Shown here piece by piece: positions 51,605-59,173 of a DNA stretch of 64,000 nt. Position 1 is the stretch's first letter; the number at the start of each line of letters is the position of its first letter. The position numbers and the translations under genes are program-made. Source of the stretch: Anaerolineales bacterium. Lineage in GTDB: Bacteria; Chloroflexota; Anaerolineae; Anaerolineales; UBA4823. The DNA is taken from assembly GCA_025057645.1 (NCBI GenBank), contig JANXBJ010000015.1:1-64000 (forward strand). The letters are read 5' to 3'. The notes under the pieces are model-generated. The model worked only from the letters and a program-made list of their open reading frames with translations, was not told the origin of the DNA and did not search any database.

Positions 51605-52729
51605 ATGAACGAAACCTCCCTTGCCCGCTTGCGAGAATTCCTTAAGGAAAAAGACTGCTCTATGGCACTGCTGACCAACCCAGCCACAATTACTTGGCTG
51701 ACAGGTTATGCTCCCCCCATTCAAACCGGACCGAGTCCGTTCGAAGGCGGACCGGCTATCGGTTTCATCCAGGAAGGGGAATTCACCCTCTTGATCTCGG
51801 ATATGGAGTCCCCCGCAGCGCAGGCTTTAGGCATTTCCACTCGCGACTACGTTTCCTACACCATCGAGGGACCCGCACACGGCTTCGAGCACCAGTCCCA
51901 AGCTTTTCAGGAGTTGATCGCACCGCTCAAGGGTTTCTCCGGGAAGCTAGCCGTTGAACTGAACTTCTTGTCCGCTCGGCTATACCCGCTCCTATCAGAG
52001 GTCGTTCCCCCGGACCGATGGTTGCTTGTGGATAATCAGCTCCCTCTTTTGCGGGCAGTGAAGTCTGTTGATGAAGTCGAGAAGATTCGCGCTGCCCTGG
52101 CGGTAGCCGACTCAGCCCAAACGATCGTCAAGCGTTTACTCCAAGTAGGGTTAAGTGAGATTGAGATCTGGGGACAGGTCAAAGCCGGCTTGGAACACCA
52201 AGTGGGGGGACGGTTGCCATTGCTGGCGGACTTTGCCGGCGGTGCCCGCACGGCTGAGATCGGCGGTTTGCCGGGAGAGTACCGTCTCTGCGCTGGCGAT
52301 GCCTTCATCGCTGATATCGTCCCTCGGCTGAACGGCTACTGGGGGGATAACGCTGCAACCCACTTTGTTGGTGAGCCTTCACCTGGTCATCGCAAGGTTT
52401 ACGATGTAGTTCTAGAAGCCCTAGAGAAAGGATTAGAAGCAGTCAAGCCCGGAGTCAAGGCCCGAGAGTTAGACGCCCTGTTGCGTCAATACATCGAAGC
52501 AAAAGGATACCCGGTCTACCCCCATCACAGCGGACATGGGATAGGGGTCACCTATCATGAGGAGCCGCGCATTGTCCCCTATAACGAGCTAACACTTCAA
52601 CCGGGTATGGTGCTGGCCTTAGAGCCGGGGGTCTATTTGCCCGAGGAAGGGCTAGGAGTGCGCTTGGAAGACGTAGTCTTGGTCACCCAAGATGGGTGTG
52701 AAGTGTTGACCCACCATTTGGGTCACTAG
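51605..52729 (+). CDS. M24-family aminopeptidase (Xaa-Pro type)
   Basis: 374 aa. N-terminal creatinase/prolidase domain (1-140) and C-terminal pita-bread metallopeptidase domain. The five metal ligands are in place: Asp in FIADIVPRL, Asp in WGDNAATHF, His in HHSGHGIGVTYHEEP, Glu in LALEPGVYLPEEG and Glu in VRLEDVVLV. It is predicted to cleave Xaa-Pro or related dipeptides in the cytoplasm; creatinase-like activity cannot be excluded. AGGAG lies upstream of the ATG. First gene of an operon with an SDR (39 nt gap) and a mutarotase-like gene. Confidence 0.9.
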   Translation: MNETSLARLREFLKEKDCSMALLTNPATITWLTGYAPPIQTGPSPFEGGPAIGFIQEGEFTLLISDMESPAAQALGISTRDYVSYTIEGPAHGFEHQSQAFQELIAPLKGFSGKLAVELNFLSARLYPLLSEVVPPDRWLLVDNQLPLLRAVKSVDEVEKIRAALAVADSAQTIVKRLLQVGLSEIEIWGQVKAGLEHQVGGRLPLLADFAGGARTAEIGGLPGEYRLCAGDAFIADIVPRLNGYWGDNAATHFVGEPSPGHRKVYDVVLEALEKGLEAVKPGVKARELDALLRQYIEAKGYPVYPHHSGHGIGVTYHEEPRIVPYNELTLQPGMVLALEPGVYLPEEGLGVRLEDVVLVTQDGCEVLTHHLGH

Positions 52730-52768
52730 GTCGAAATTCCCAAAAGGGCTTGGAATACGGAGGAAAAC

Positions 52769-53524
52769 ATGACGGATCGGAAAAAGGTTGTTGTGACGGG
52801 TGCCTCGTCGGGCATCGGATTGGCCACTGCACAACGCTTTGCCAAAGAGGGGTGGGACGTGTGCGTCAATGCCCGCCGCGAGCAGCTTTTGCGCGACCTG
52901 GTCGCCACCTTTCCCCCCGGAGACCACCTCGTTGTGGCAGGGGACTACAGTGATCCCACTACAGCAGAAGCGATCGGCAAGGCAATTGGCGAAAACTGGG
53001 GAAGGCTAGACGTTCTGTGCAACATCGCCGGAGTATACTTTCCGGCCAAGGCGATTGAATCGCCCCTCGAGGAGTGGCGCAAGGCTTTCGACATCATGAT
53101 CAACGGCGCCGTCTATATGACTCGGATGGCCGTGCCATGGATGAAAGACGGCGGGCGAATTATCCATTGCACTTCGATCCACGGCGAACGGGCAGAGGTG
53201 GGCTCCAGTTCTTATGCCATGGCCAAGGCGGCGATCAACCAGTACTGCCGCGGTTTGGCCTTGGAATTGGCAGATCGGAACATCCTCGTCAACGCCATCG
53301 CTCCCGGTTTTGTGCGCACGGCGATGAGTGTAGTCGATGGCGTCAATGAGCTGGACTCTGAGTGGTTCAAGAAAAACTACGTTGAGGGACATCATCTCCC
53401 CCTGCGACGCGCAGGTATGCCCGAAGAAATTGCCGGGGTCTTTTTCTTTCTGGCCGGGCCGGACGCCACCTATATCACCGGACAGGTGATCACCGTTGAC
53501 GGCGGCCTGACGATCACTTTCTAG
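52769..53524 (+). CDS. Short-chain dehydrogenase/reductase
   Basis: 251-aa classical SDR. Cofactor motif TGASSGIG (10-17), CNIAG (84-88), catalytic Ser136, Tyr149 and Lys153 (SYAMAK), and PGFVRTAMS. The VCVNARRE segment after beta-2 (N34-R36) allows NADP. The substrate is unknown; the adjacent mutarotase-like gene, 7 nt downstream, suggests a sugar or polyol. GGAGGAAAAC precedes the ATG. Confidence 0.92.
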   Translation: MTDRKKVVVTGASSGIGLATAQRFAKEGWDVCVNARREQLLRDLVATFPPGDHLVVAGDYSDPTTAEAIGKAIGENWGRLDVLCNIAGVYFPAKAIESPLEEWRKAFDIMINGAVYMTRMAVPWMKDGGRIIHCTSIHGERAEVGSSSYAMAKAAINQYCRGLALELADRNILVNAIAPGFVRTAMSVVDGVNELDSEWFKKNYVEGHHLPLRRAGMPEEIAGVFFFLAGPDATYITGQVITVDGGLTITF

Positions 53525-53531
53525 TGCTGAG

Positions 53532-54506
53532 ATGCTTGAAATCACAGAGCTAAACGGCCACCGCGCTCTCAAGTTGGATAACGGCTATCTAAGCATGGTG
53601 ATCCTGCCTCGGAAAGGCGCAGATATCTACGAGCTCAGCCACCGCTCCAGCGGTGTCCAGTTCCTGATGCATACGCCCTGGGGGTTGAAGCCCCCTTCGC
53701 TCCACCCCCCAAAGGATTTCCTAGAGAATTACGAGGGGGGTTGGCAGGTGTTGTTTCCCAATATCAATGATCCCTGCGAATACCGCGGGCGACAGATTCC
53801 GTTCCACGGAGAGGCTGCCCTGCTCCCTTGGAAGGACGAGGTTCTAACCGCCAGCGAGGCTGAAATATGCCTGCGCCTCTGGGTAGATTGTCAACTGCTT
53901 CCCTTTCGCCTCGAGCGAGAAATCACTATGCAGCGAGGAGCCAGTGCGTTTGAGATCGTCGAACGAGTAACTAACCTCGACTTTCAGCCTTGGGAGTTCG
54001 TGTGGTGCCAGCATATCGTCCTAGGGGGAAATTTCATTGAAGAAGGCTGCCGCATCGAGCTCTCTGCCAAGCGGATTACAACCCCGCCGGTTCTCTACGA
54101 GCCGCAGACGGCACGTTTGGCAGAAGGCCAGGATTCTGCCTGGCCTTCTGCCCTCGGGCGGGATGGCTCGACCATCGACCTAAGACAAATCCCGGGGCCT
54201 GCTGCATACAGCCACGATGATGCCATGGTATGGGAGTTAGAGCAGGGGGAGTACTGCGTGCACAACCCGCGTTTGAAATTGTCCTTTGCCCTCCAGTGGG
54301 ATAAAGAAGTTTTCCCGTATGTAATGTTCTGGATGCCATATGGTGGTGCAGAACTCCCGCCTTTGACCGGCGTGTATGGCGTCGGCCTTGAGCCCACCAG
54401 TGCCCCCTACCCATTGGCACAAGCAGTAGAAGCAGGGTTGGCCCGTTCTTTAGGCGGAGGAGAAACCCTCCAAACCAAACTAACCGTGGGGATAAAAGAA
54501 GGGTAA
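53532..54506 (+). CDS. Galactose mutarotase-like protein (aldose-1-epimerase fold)
   Basis: 324 aa, mostly beta, with the supersandwich pattern of aldose 1-epimerase/DUF4432-type proteins: LDNGYLSMVILPRKGADIYEL at the start, GGWQVLFPNINDP and IPFHGEAALLPW with a catalytic-type His, EFVWCQHIVLG, and YGVGLEPTSAP near the end. It likely interconverts anomers or binds a sugar processed by the coupled SDR. A perfect 14-bp inverted repeat within the gene encodes AEGQDSAWPSAL, which may be an in-frame insertion. Last gene of the operon, convergent with the MttB-family gene. Confidence 0.83.
   Translation: MLEITELNGHRALKLDNGYLSMVILPRKGADIYELSHRSSGVQFLMHTPWGLKPPSLHPPKDFLENYEGGWQVLFPNINDPCEYRGRQIPFHGEAALLPWKDEVLTASEAEICLRLWVDCQLLPFRLEREITMQRGASAFEIVERVTNLDFQPWEFVWCQHIVLGGNFIEEGCRIELSAKRITTPPVLYEPQTARLAEGQDSAWPSALGRDGSTIDLRQIPGPAAYSHDDAMVWELEQGEYCVHNPRLKLSFALQWDKEVFPYVMFWMPYGGAELPPLTGVYGVGLEPTSAPYPLAQAVEAGLARSLGGGETLQTKLTVGIKEG
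54119..54152. repeat. Perfect 14-bp inverted repeat inside the mutarotase-like gene
   Basis: GGCAGAAGGCCAGG (54119-54132) and CCTGGCCTTCTGCC (54139-54152) with a 6-nt spacer, in coding sequence and frame-neutral. Confidence 0.85.
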
Positions 54507-54569
54507 AGCTTCCTTGGCCTATTGAATTGTAAACCTAATTCCTAGGCTCCAACGCCGACACCACTCTGC

Positions 54570-54590
54570 TCGCCCCCTGCAGTCGGGCGA
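54570..54590. terminator. Possible terminator between convergent genes
   Basis: TCGCCC (54570-54575) and GGGCGA (54585-54590) can pair around a 9-nt loop between the mutarotase-like and MttB-family genes; no U tract. Weak. Confidence 0.3.
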
Positions 54591-54601
54591 ACAGAACGGA
54601 A

Positions 54602-56053
54602 TTACCGAAATTCCATCGCCGCCTTTTGAAAGGCTCGGGCCATGCGCCATAATTCCTGCGCTTGCTTCTCCTCGAGCGGCAGTGGTTGATGAGAAGCGAG
54701 AATGTGACGAGCAAGTTGGTTGGCGCGCTGGCGCATGTCTGCTCCGCCCAGTTGACGCTGAAATTGCGTCCACTCTAAACGGCTGGTCAGGCGGGGCTGC
54801 CATTGGTGCTCTTTGAAGCGGCGCAGGGTGTAAGGGTGGGTTAGGAATTGTCCACCGGGCCCGGCTTGTCGAATCTGGTCAAACGCCAGCGTCTCTTCGT
54901 TAACTTCAAAGCCTTCCGCTAGACGGTAGGCTGCGGCCAAAATTTCGTGATCGATGATGGCTTGTTCATAGCTGGAAGTGAGCAACTGGTTCATCATCCC
55001 GAAAGCCAGATGGATGAAATTCATGCCCGCCAGAGCGTAGGGAATATCCTGCAAGGCGCGTTCATACGCAGCTTGGGCATCGGGTAAGCAAGCATCCAAC
55101 CCCGAACTGCCCTCGAAGGGCAAGCCATAATAGCGCGCCATTTGCACACTGGCGACATGGAGGAGGGTTGCTTCGGGAGAGGCGCCGACATAGGTTCCCG
55201 TGCGCATATTCAATCCGCCAGAAGCAACCCCGATGATACAGGGATGTCCGGGACGGAGCAGTTGGACGAAGGTCAGGGAGGCTAAGACGTTGGCAGTGTG
55301 TTCGACCAAGGCGCCGGCGATCGTGACCGGCGCAGTGGCGCCCATCATATTGGTCGCCTCTAACCATAGGGGAATGCCATATTCGGCACAAGCGATCATC
55401 TCCTGCACGCGTTCGGCGGGGTGAATCAGCGGCGAGGTCAGACAGGTGACCAAGCTGAAAACCGGCGCTTGGCGCACCGCCTCTGTGCTGCCTTGGATGA
55501 CGCTCGCCATTTGCACCTGATCGTGCACGCTTTGCCCGCCTTCCCCTTGGGAGTAGTAGTGCTTGCTGCTGTTTTCGAGAATGGCGGCGAATAGGATGCG
55601 GTCGAAGCCTGGCTGCGGGATGTCCTGCGGGATGACCATGGCGTGCATGATGTCGGCCAGTTCCAGGGCGTCAATCAGGCGGGTGAAGTCGCGCAGGTCT
55701 TGCAAGGTGGCTGGGCGATGATTCCCGTCTAAATCCAAAACATTGAGCGCCGAGGAACCTGCGATGGTGTAAACATCCTCGAGTGTCACAGCGATGGATT
55801 GGGCAGGGTTACGAGCGTGAAGCTGAAGCTCGGAGGGAGCAGTCTCTAGCGCCCGGTTGAGAACATCTTCTGGGATAAAAACCAATCGCTGCTTAAAATC
55901 CACTTTGCAACCGTTGGCAGCCAGGATTTCGAGGGCGGGAGGCCAATCCACGCGCACACCCACTTCAGCCAGCACGCGCAGAACCGTTTGGTGAACCTGT
56001 TGCACTTGGTCAGGGGTGAGAAATTCGAGGCGGTGAGGGAGGTTGGGTCTCAA
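54602..56053 (-). CDS. MttB-family (trimethylamine methyltransferase-like) protein, without in-frame amber
   Basis: 483 aa, full length for the MttB/COG5598 family of TIM-barrel methyltransferases that move a methyl group from a quaternary amine to a corrinoid protein. Recognisable stretches: LTPDQVQQVHQTVLRVLAEVGV, SALNVLDLDG, HYYSQGEGG, EATNMMGATAPVTIAGALVEHTAN, and YYGLPFEGSSGLDACLPDAQAAYE. The reading frame is uninterrupted, so it is a non-pyrrolysine member like MtgB (glycine betaine). The substrate is unknown. The start is TTG 56053, preceded by CGGGAG and by TGC-TATAAT; a GTG at 56110 lies upstream of that promoter and is less likely. No corrinoid-protein gene is adjacent; the nearest is at 17676-18329. 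Confidence 0.88.
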   Translation of the reverse strand: MRPNLPHRLEFLTPDQVQQVHQTVLRVLAEVGVRVDWPPALEILAANGCKVDFKQRLVFIPEDVLNRALETAPSELQLHARNPAQSIAVTLEDVYTIAGSSALNVLDLDGNHRPATLQDLRDFTRLIDALELADIMHAMVIPQDIPQPGFDRILFAAILENSSKHYYSQGEGGQSVHDQVQMASVIQGSTEAVRQAPVFSLVTCLTSPLIHPAERVQEMIACAEYGIPLWLEATNMMGATAPVTIAGALVEHTANVLASLTFVQLLRPGHPCIIGVASGGLNMRTGTYVGASPEATLLHVASVQMARYYGLPFEGSSGLDACLPDAQAAYERALQDIPYALAGMNFIHLAFGMMNQLLTSSYEQAIIDHEILAAAYRLAEGFEVNEETLAFDQIRQAGPGGQFLTHPYTLRRFKEHQWQPRLTSRLEWTQFQRQLGGADMRQRANQLARHILASHQPLPLEEKQAQELWRMARAFQKAAMEFR

Positions 56054-56071
56054 AGTATTCTCCCGAGTCGG

Positions 56072-56080
56072 ATTATAGCA
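56072..56080 (-). promoter_or_regulatory. Extended -10 promoter of the MttB-family gene
   Basis: Minus strand TGC-TATAAT (TATAAT at 56072-56077), 18 nt before the TTG start; leader of about 12 nt containing CGGGAG. Confidence 0.6.
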
Positions 56081-56179
56081 CGAACAGGCATAAGAGAGTT
56101 TCCTCGGCACTTGCCCCGTTCCGGTCTAGTTCCCCTGTCTCAGCAACCCGAAAGGAGTTCTTCCGAAGACAGTGTCTGC

Positions 56180-56208
56180 TTGACTTACGAAGCAAAACCG
56201 AGTATGAT
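56180..56208 (+). promoter_or_regulatory. Promoter of rnpB
   Basis: TTGACT (56180-56185), 17-nt spacer, TATGAT (56203-56208); predicted start near 56215, where the RNase P RNA P1 stem begins. Confidence 0.85.
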
Positions 56209-56214
56209 CAATGT

Positions 56215-56640
56215 ACCCCAGGTCGGTCGGGTGATCGCGGCTCTGCCTCGTCAGGGCTGAGGAAAGTCCGCACTCCGGAGAGCACGACGCCGGGTAATGC
56301 CCGGGGCGGGGTAACCCGCCGGATAGGGCCACAGAAACAAACCGCCCTGTCATCGCCGACAGGGCAAGGGTGAAAAGGTGGTGTAAGAGACCACCGGCAG
56401 CCGCAGCAATGCGGTTGGCCAGGCAACCCCCGTCGGGAGCAAGGCCAAGCAGGGACAAGCGCGCAGGCGGGGAAGCTGCTCGCTTCCTGGGGTCTCCCCC
56501 GAGTCCCGGGTAGGCCGCATGAGGTGCGCGGCCACGCGCGCCCTTAGAGAGATGATCACCCAGGCGGCTGCCGGGTTGCGCTGCGGCGCAATAGGGCAGG
56601 ACCGCTGGACAGAATGCGGCTTACAGACCGGCCTGGGTAT
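56215..56640 (+). ncRNA. rnpB: RNase P RNA (class A)
   Basis: Catalytic RNA that trims the 5' leader from tRNA precursors. P1 pairs CCCAGGTCGGTC (56217-56228) with GACCGGCCTGGG (56626-56637). Conserved region I GAGGAAAGTCC lies at 56259-56269. The GGTAGGCCGCATGAG element and the 3' universal core GGACAGAATGCGGCTTACAG (about 56607-56626) are both present. Length of about 425 nt and the internal P7-P11 hairpins fit bacterial class A. The 3' end overlaps by about 20 nt the stop region of the convergent glycosyltransferase gene. Short ORFs over this region are spurious. Confidence 0.97.
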
Positions 56641-58013
56641 CGCTCGCTTGTGACAAGATCAAGGCAGCCCGATTTTCCCAGCAATACCTCTCTGCGGTTT
56701 GCCGTGCTCCCTTGGCCAACTCCTGTGCTAGGCGTGAATTTTCCATTATTCCCCGCAAAGCCCTCTCCCACACTCTCTCTTCCCCAACCGGCAGCAGGAT
56801 TGCATTGGTATCGTTCAGAACCTCTCTCAAAACGGCAAGGTCGCTGGCTAAAATCGGACGCCCACTGGCCAGATATTCAAAGAGTTTCATCGGGCTGAGG
56901 TAACGAGCGATGTCTCCGCCAGAAGAAGCCGCCACTCGAGCTTGATAGGGCATCAGCAGCACATCGCTTGCCATCTGAAAGAGCGACACTTGTTGCGGTG
57001 CTACTAGGCCGGTCAAGGTGTAGTTCGACAGTCCTTGCGCTTTGAACTGCTGCTCCAGTTTTTGGCGTTGCTCGGCCTCCCCTCCGACAATCAAGAAGTG
57101 AACTCGCGGCACCGCAGCCGCCAAAGACAGAATCAATTCTGCCCCCCGCCCCGGGTAGAGATGACCGGTGTAACCAGCAACAAACCCGCTCGGTATCTCC
57201 CACCCCTCGGCGCACAGCCTTTGCCGTGCCTCGATCGGGCTAAGCAGAGGGGTGTACCGCCTCAGATCCACCCCATCGGGAGCCACGACCAGGAAAGCCT
57301 CAGGAAAACGGCGCAGGCTTGGAAACGCCATAACCAAGTCCTCCGCTAAGGCTTTGGAGATGGCGACCACCCGCTTTGCCCCCTTGCCAAGCAGGAAAAG
57401 GCGGAAGAACTGTGCTGCTGCCCCACGTGGCAAATCATGCACCTCGAAGATGGTGGGAATGCCAATGAAGCTCGCCCCTGCGGCAGCCTGCGGCAAGCGG
57501 GTAAAGAGGTAGTCTGCTCCCCAACGCCGCACTGCCCAAATTGCTTGCAGGGCAAAATCATAGCGCCGCGCCCAACTCCGCGCCTTGAGCCACTGCACCT
57601 CAAAGCGCGCCTCCAACCCATACTCCTCCGCCAACGCTTCCCAATCAACGCCCTTCGCCCTTTGGGAGAGGGGTTGGGTGTGAGGGCTGCTCCCCTCACC
57701 CTGTGGGAGAGGGGTCGGCGGTGATGGCGGCTCCCTTCGCCCTGTGGGCGAAGGGCCGGGGTTGAGGGCAGCCTCCCCTTGTCCTATGGGAGAGGGGCCG
57801 GGGGTGAGGGCTCCCCCCCCTCGCCCTGTGGGAGAGGGGTCGGGGGTGAGGGCAATTCCCCCCCCCCCCGGGGGGTGGGGGCGGGGGTGTGGCATAAGCC
57901 ACCAACAGCACCTCATGCCCTAAGCGCGCAAAAGCCTGCGCCATTTGCACCGTCTGAATGGCATTCGCCCGTCTTGAAGGCAGCGCAGAAGGAGCTACAA
58001 CCGCAATTCTCAT
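56621..58013 (-). pseudogene. Glycosyltransferase family 4, reading frame broken at a G12 tract (possibly phase variable)
   Basis: The N-terminal part starts at ATG 58013, overlapping the previous gene's stop by 4 nt. It encodes MRIAVVAPSALPSRRANAIQ...LLVAYA (first Rossmann strand of GT4) and then runs into Pro codons and a run of 12 G on the coding strand (57858-57869). As written, this frame continues out of phase and stops at 57696. The rest of the enzyme (about 57660 to 56621) is in another frame: FEVHDLPRGAA, VVAISKALAEDL, APDGVDLRRY, FLIVGGEAEQ and SPMKLFEYLASGRPILASD. It includes the GT4 donor-site E-x7-E-like region. Deleting one G restores one 464-codon frame. Between the halves sits a GC-rich repeat array. 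It may be a contingency locus, a decaying gene or a sequencing error in the homopolymer. Confidence 0.8.
57670..57857. repeat. GC-rich repeat array (about five 41-45-nt units) inside a glycosyltransferase gene
   Basis: About five degenerate units of the form GCCCTCACCCCCGGCCCC-TCTCCCA-yAGGGCGAGGGG (coding strand), each with an internal CCCCTCTCCC...GGGCGAGGGG dyad. In one frame they encode the ALTPGPSPTGRG-type peptide repeat. They lie between the first strand and the rest of the GT4 N-domain. This type of repeat is familiar in many GC-rich genomes as an intergenic element; its presence inside a gene is unusual. Confidence 0.85.
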
Positions 58014-59173
58014 CTCTCTCCCACCACCCTCCGGTAAATCGCCAGAATCTGTTCTGCGGTTCGCGTCCAAGTCAGCGTCTCTGCCCAACGGCGGTTTGCC
58101 CTGCCTAGGCTCAGATTGAGCTCCTCGTCGGTCAGCAAGCGGTAAGCCGCCGCTGCTATCCCTTCAATATCGGATTGTGGGAGGACGAAGCCCGTCTCCC
58201 CATCCCGCACCGCCTCCGCCACCCCACCACAATCCGTGGCGATCACCGGCAAGCCATACGCCCCGGCCTCCAAATAGACCAAGCCAAAGCCCTCAAAAGC
58301 AAACCGATTTGACCCGCTGCCGTCTTGCGGAGTCAGGATAAACAAGCTGGCTTGCTGATATAGGCGGCCCAACTTCGCCCGGGAGACTTCGCCGTGAAAG
58401 GTAACCCCCGTCAAGCCATGGCGCTCGATCATCTCTCGCAGGGTTCGAGTGTATGGGTTATCGGCGCAGAATCCGACAATCTCATAGCGCGCTGCCGGGA
58501 TTTCTTTTTGCAATTGGGCGAAGACCTGAAGGGAAATATGATACCCTTTGCGCGGTTTGACCTCGCCCACACTGATTAAAGTGGGAATCTCAGGCAGACG
58601 GCGCTCCAAGGCTATCTCAGGCGCAACCCGTTGGTAGAAATCGTTGCCATTCAAAACGGGAGTGAGCGGAACACCTCTCAGAACATCTCCGACAACCTGT
58701 CTCATGCGCTGTGCGGTTGCCTGTGAAACCGGGCAGAGATGGGCAGCCGCGCGCAACACCTGGCGATACAAGATGCGATCAAAAAACGAGGCAGCCCAAA
58801 TAACCCCATACGTCCCATGCACAGTAATCACATGCGGACAACCACACTGTCTGGCAAGCCAATGCCCCACCAAGCCGCTGGGATAAGCCTCCAGAGAATG
58901 CACCACATCCAATGCCAGCTTGAGCGCCCGCACGGAGCGCAGGGTTTGCCACAAGCGCAACGCGCCGCGCACACTTTGCAGGCTGGCACTTTGGGTCGCC
59001 GGCAGGGGGAAGAGGGGCAATTGGGGGAAGGCCTCTTGGGCTGCTCTTGCCTCTTCAGCCGGCACGATTAAGACCGGCTCGATTTGCTGAGCCAACGCTC
59101 GGATCAACCCCAGTGCGTAGGTGCGCCAGCCACTGGGTTTGTGAATTGCGGGAAGGACAAAACCCACTCTCAC
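58010..59173 (-). CDS. Glycosyltransferase family 4
   Basis: 387 aa, GT-B fold retaining glycosyltransferase acting on nucleotide-sugar donors, probably in surface polysaccharide assembly at the inner membrane face. N-terminal VRVGFVLPAIHKPSG with RTYALGLIRAL; HVITVHGTYG; the C-domain has ISVGEVKPRKGYHISLQVF, VTFHGEVSRAKLGRLYQQA and the E-x7-E region FEGFGLVYLEAGAYGLPVIATDCGG. The start was set at GTG 59173, which overlaps the upstream flippase stop (GTGA); the open frame extends to 59221 inside that gene. Followed by the frame-broken glycosyltransferase with a 4-nt overlap. Confidence 0.9.
   Translation of the reverse strand: MRVGFVLPAIHKPSGWRTYALGLIRALAQQIEPVLIVPAEEARAAQEAFPQLPLFPLPATQSASLQSVRGALRLWQTLRSVRALKLALDVVHSLEAYPSGLVGHWLARQCGCPHVITVHGTYGVIWAASFFDRILYRQVLRAAAHLCPVSQATAQRMRQVVGDVLRGVPLTPVLNGNDFYQRVAPEIALERRLPEIPTLISVGEVKPRKGYHISLQVFAQLQKEIPAARYEIVGFCADNPYTRTLREMIERHGLTGVTFHGEVSRAKLGRLYQQASLFILTPQDGSGSNRFAFEGFGLVYLEAGAYGLPVIATDCGGVAEAVRDGETGFVLPQSDIEGIAAAAYRLLTDEELNLSLGRANRRWAETLTWTRTAEQILAIYRRVVGER

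Noticed and set aside
56126-56771. Short open frames over 56126-56771
   Set aside because: They overlap the RNase P RNA and are fortuitous frames in GC-rich structured RNA.
57670-57875. CRISPR array at the GC-rich repeats
   Set aside because: Repeats are adjacent and degenerate without unique spacers of constant length and no cas genes are near.
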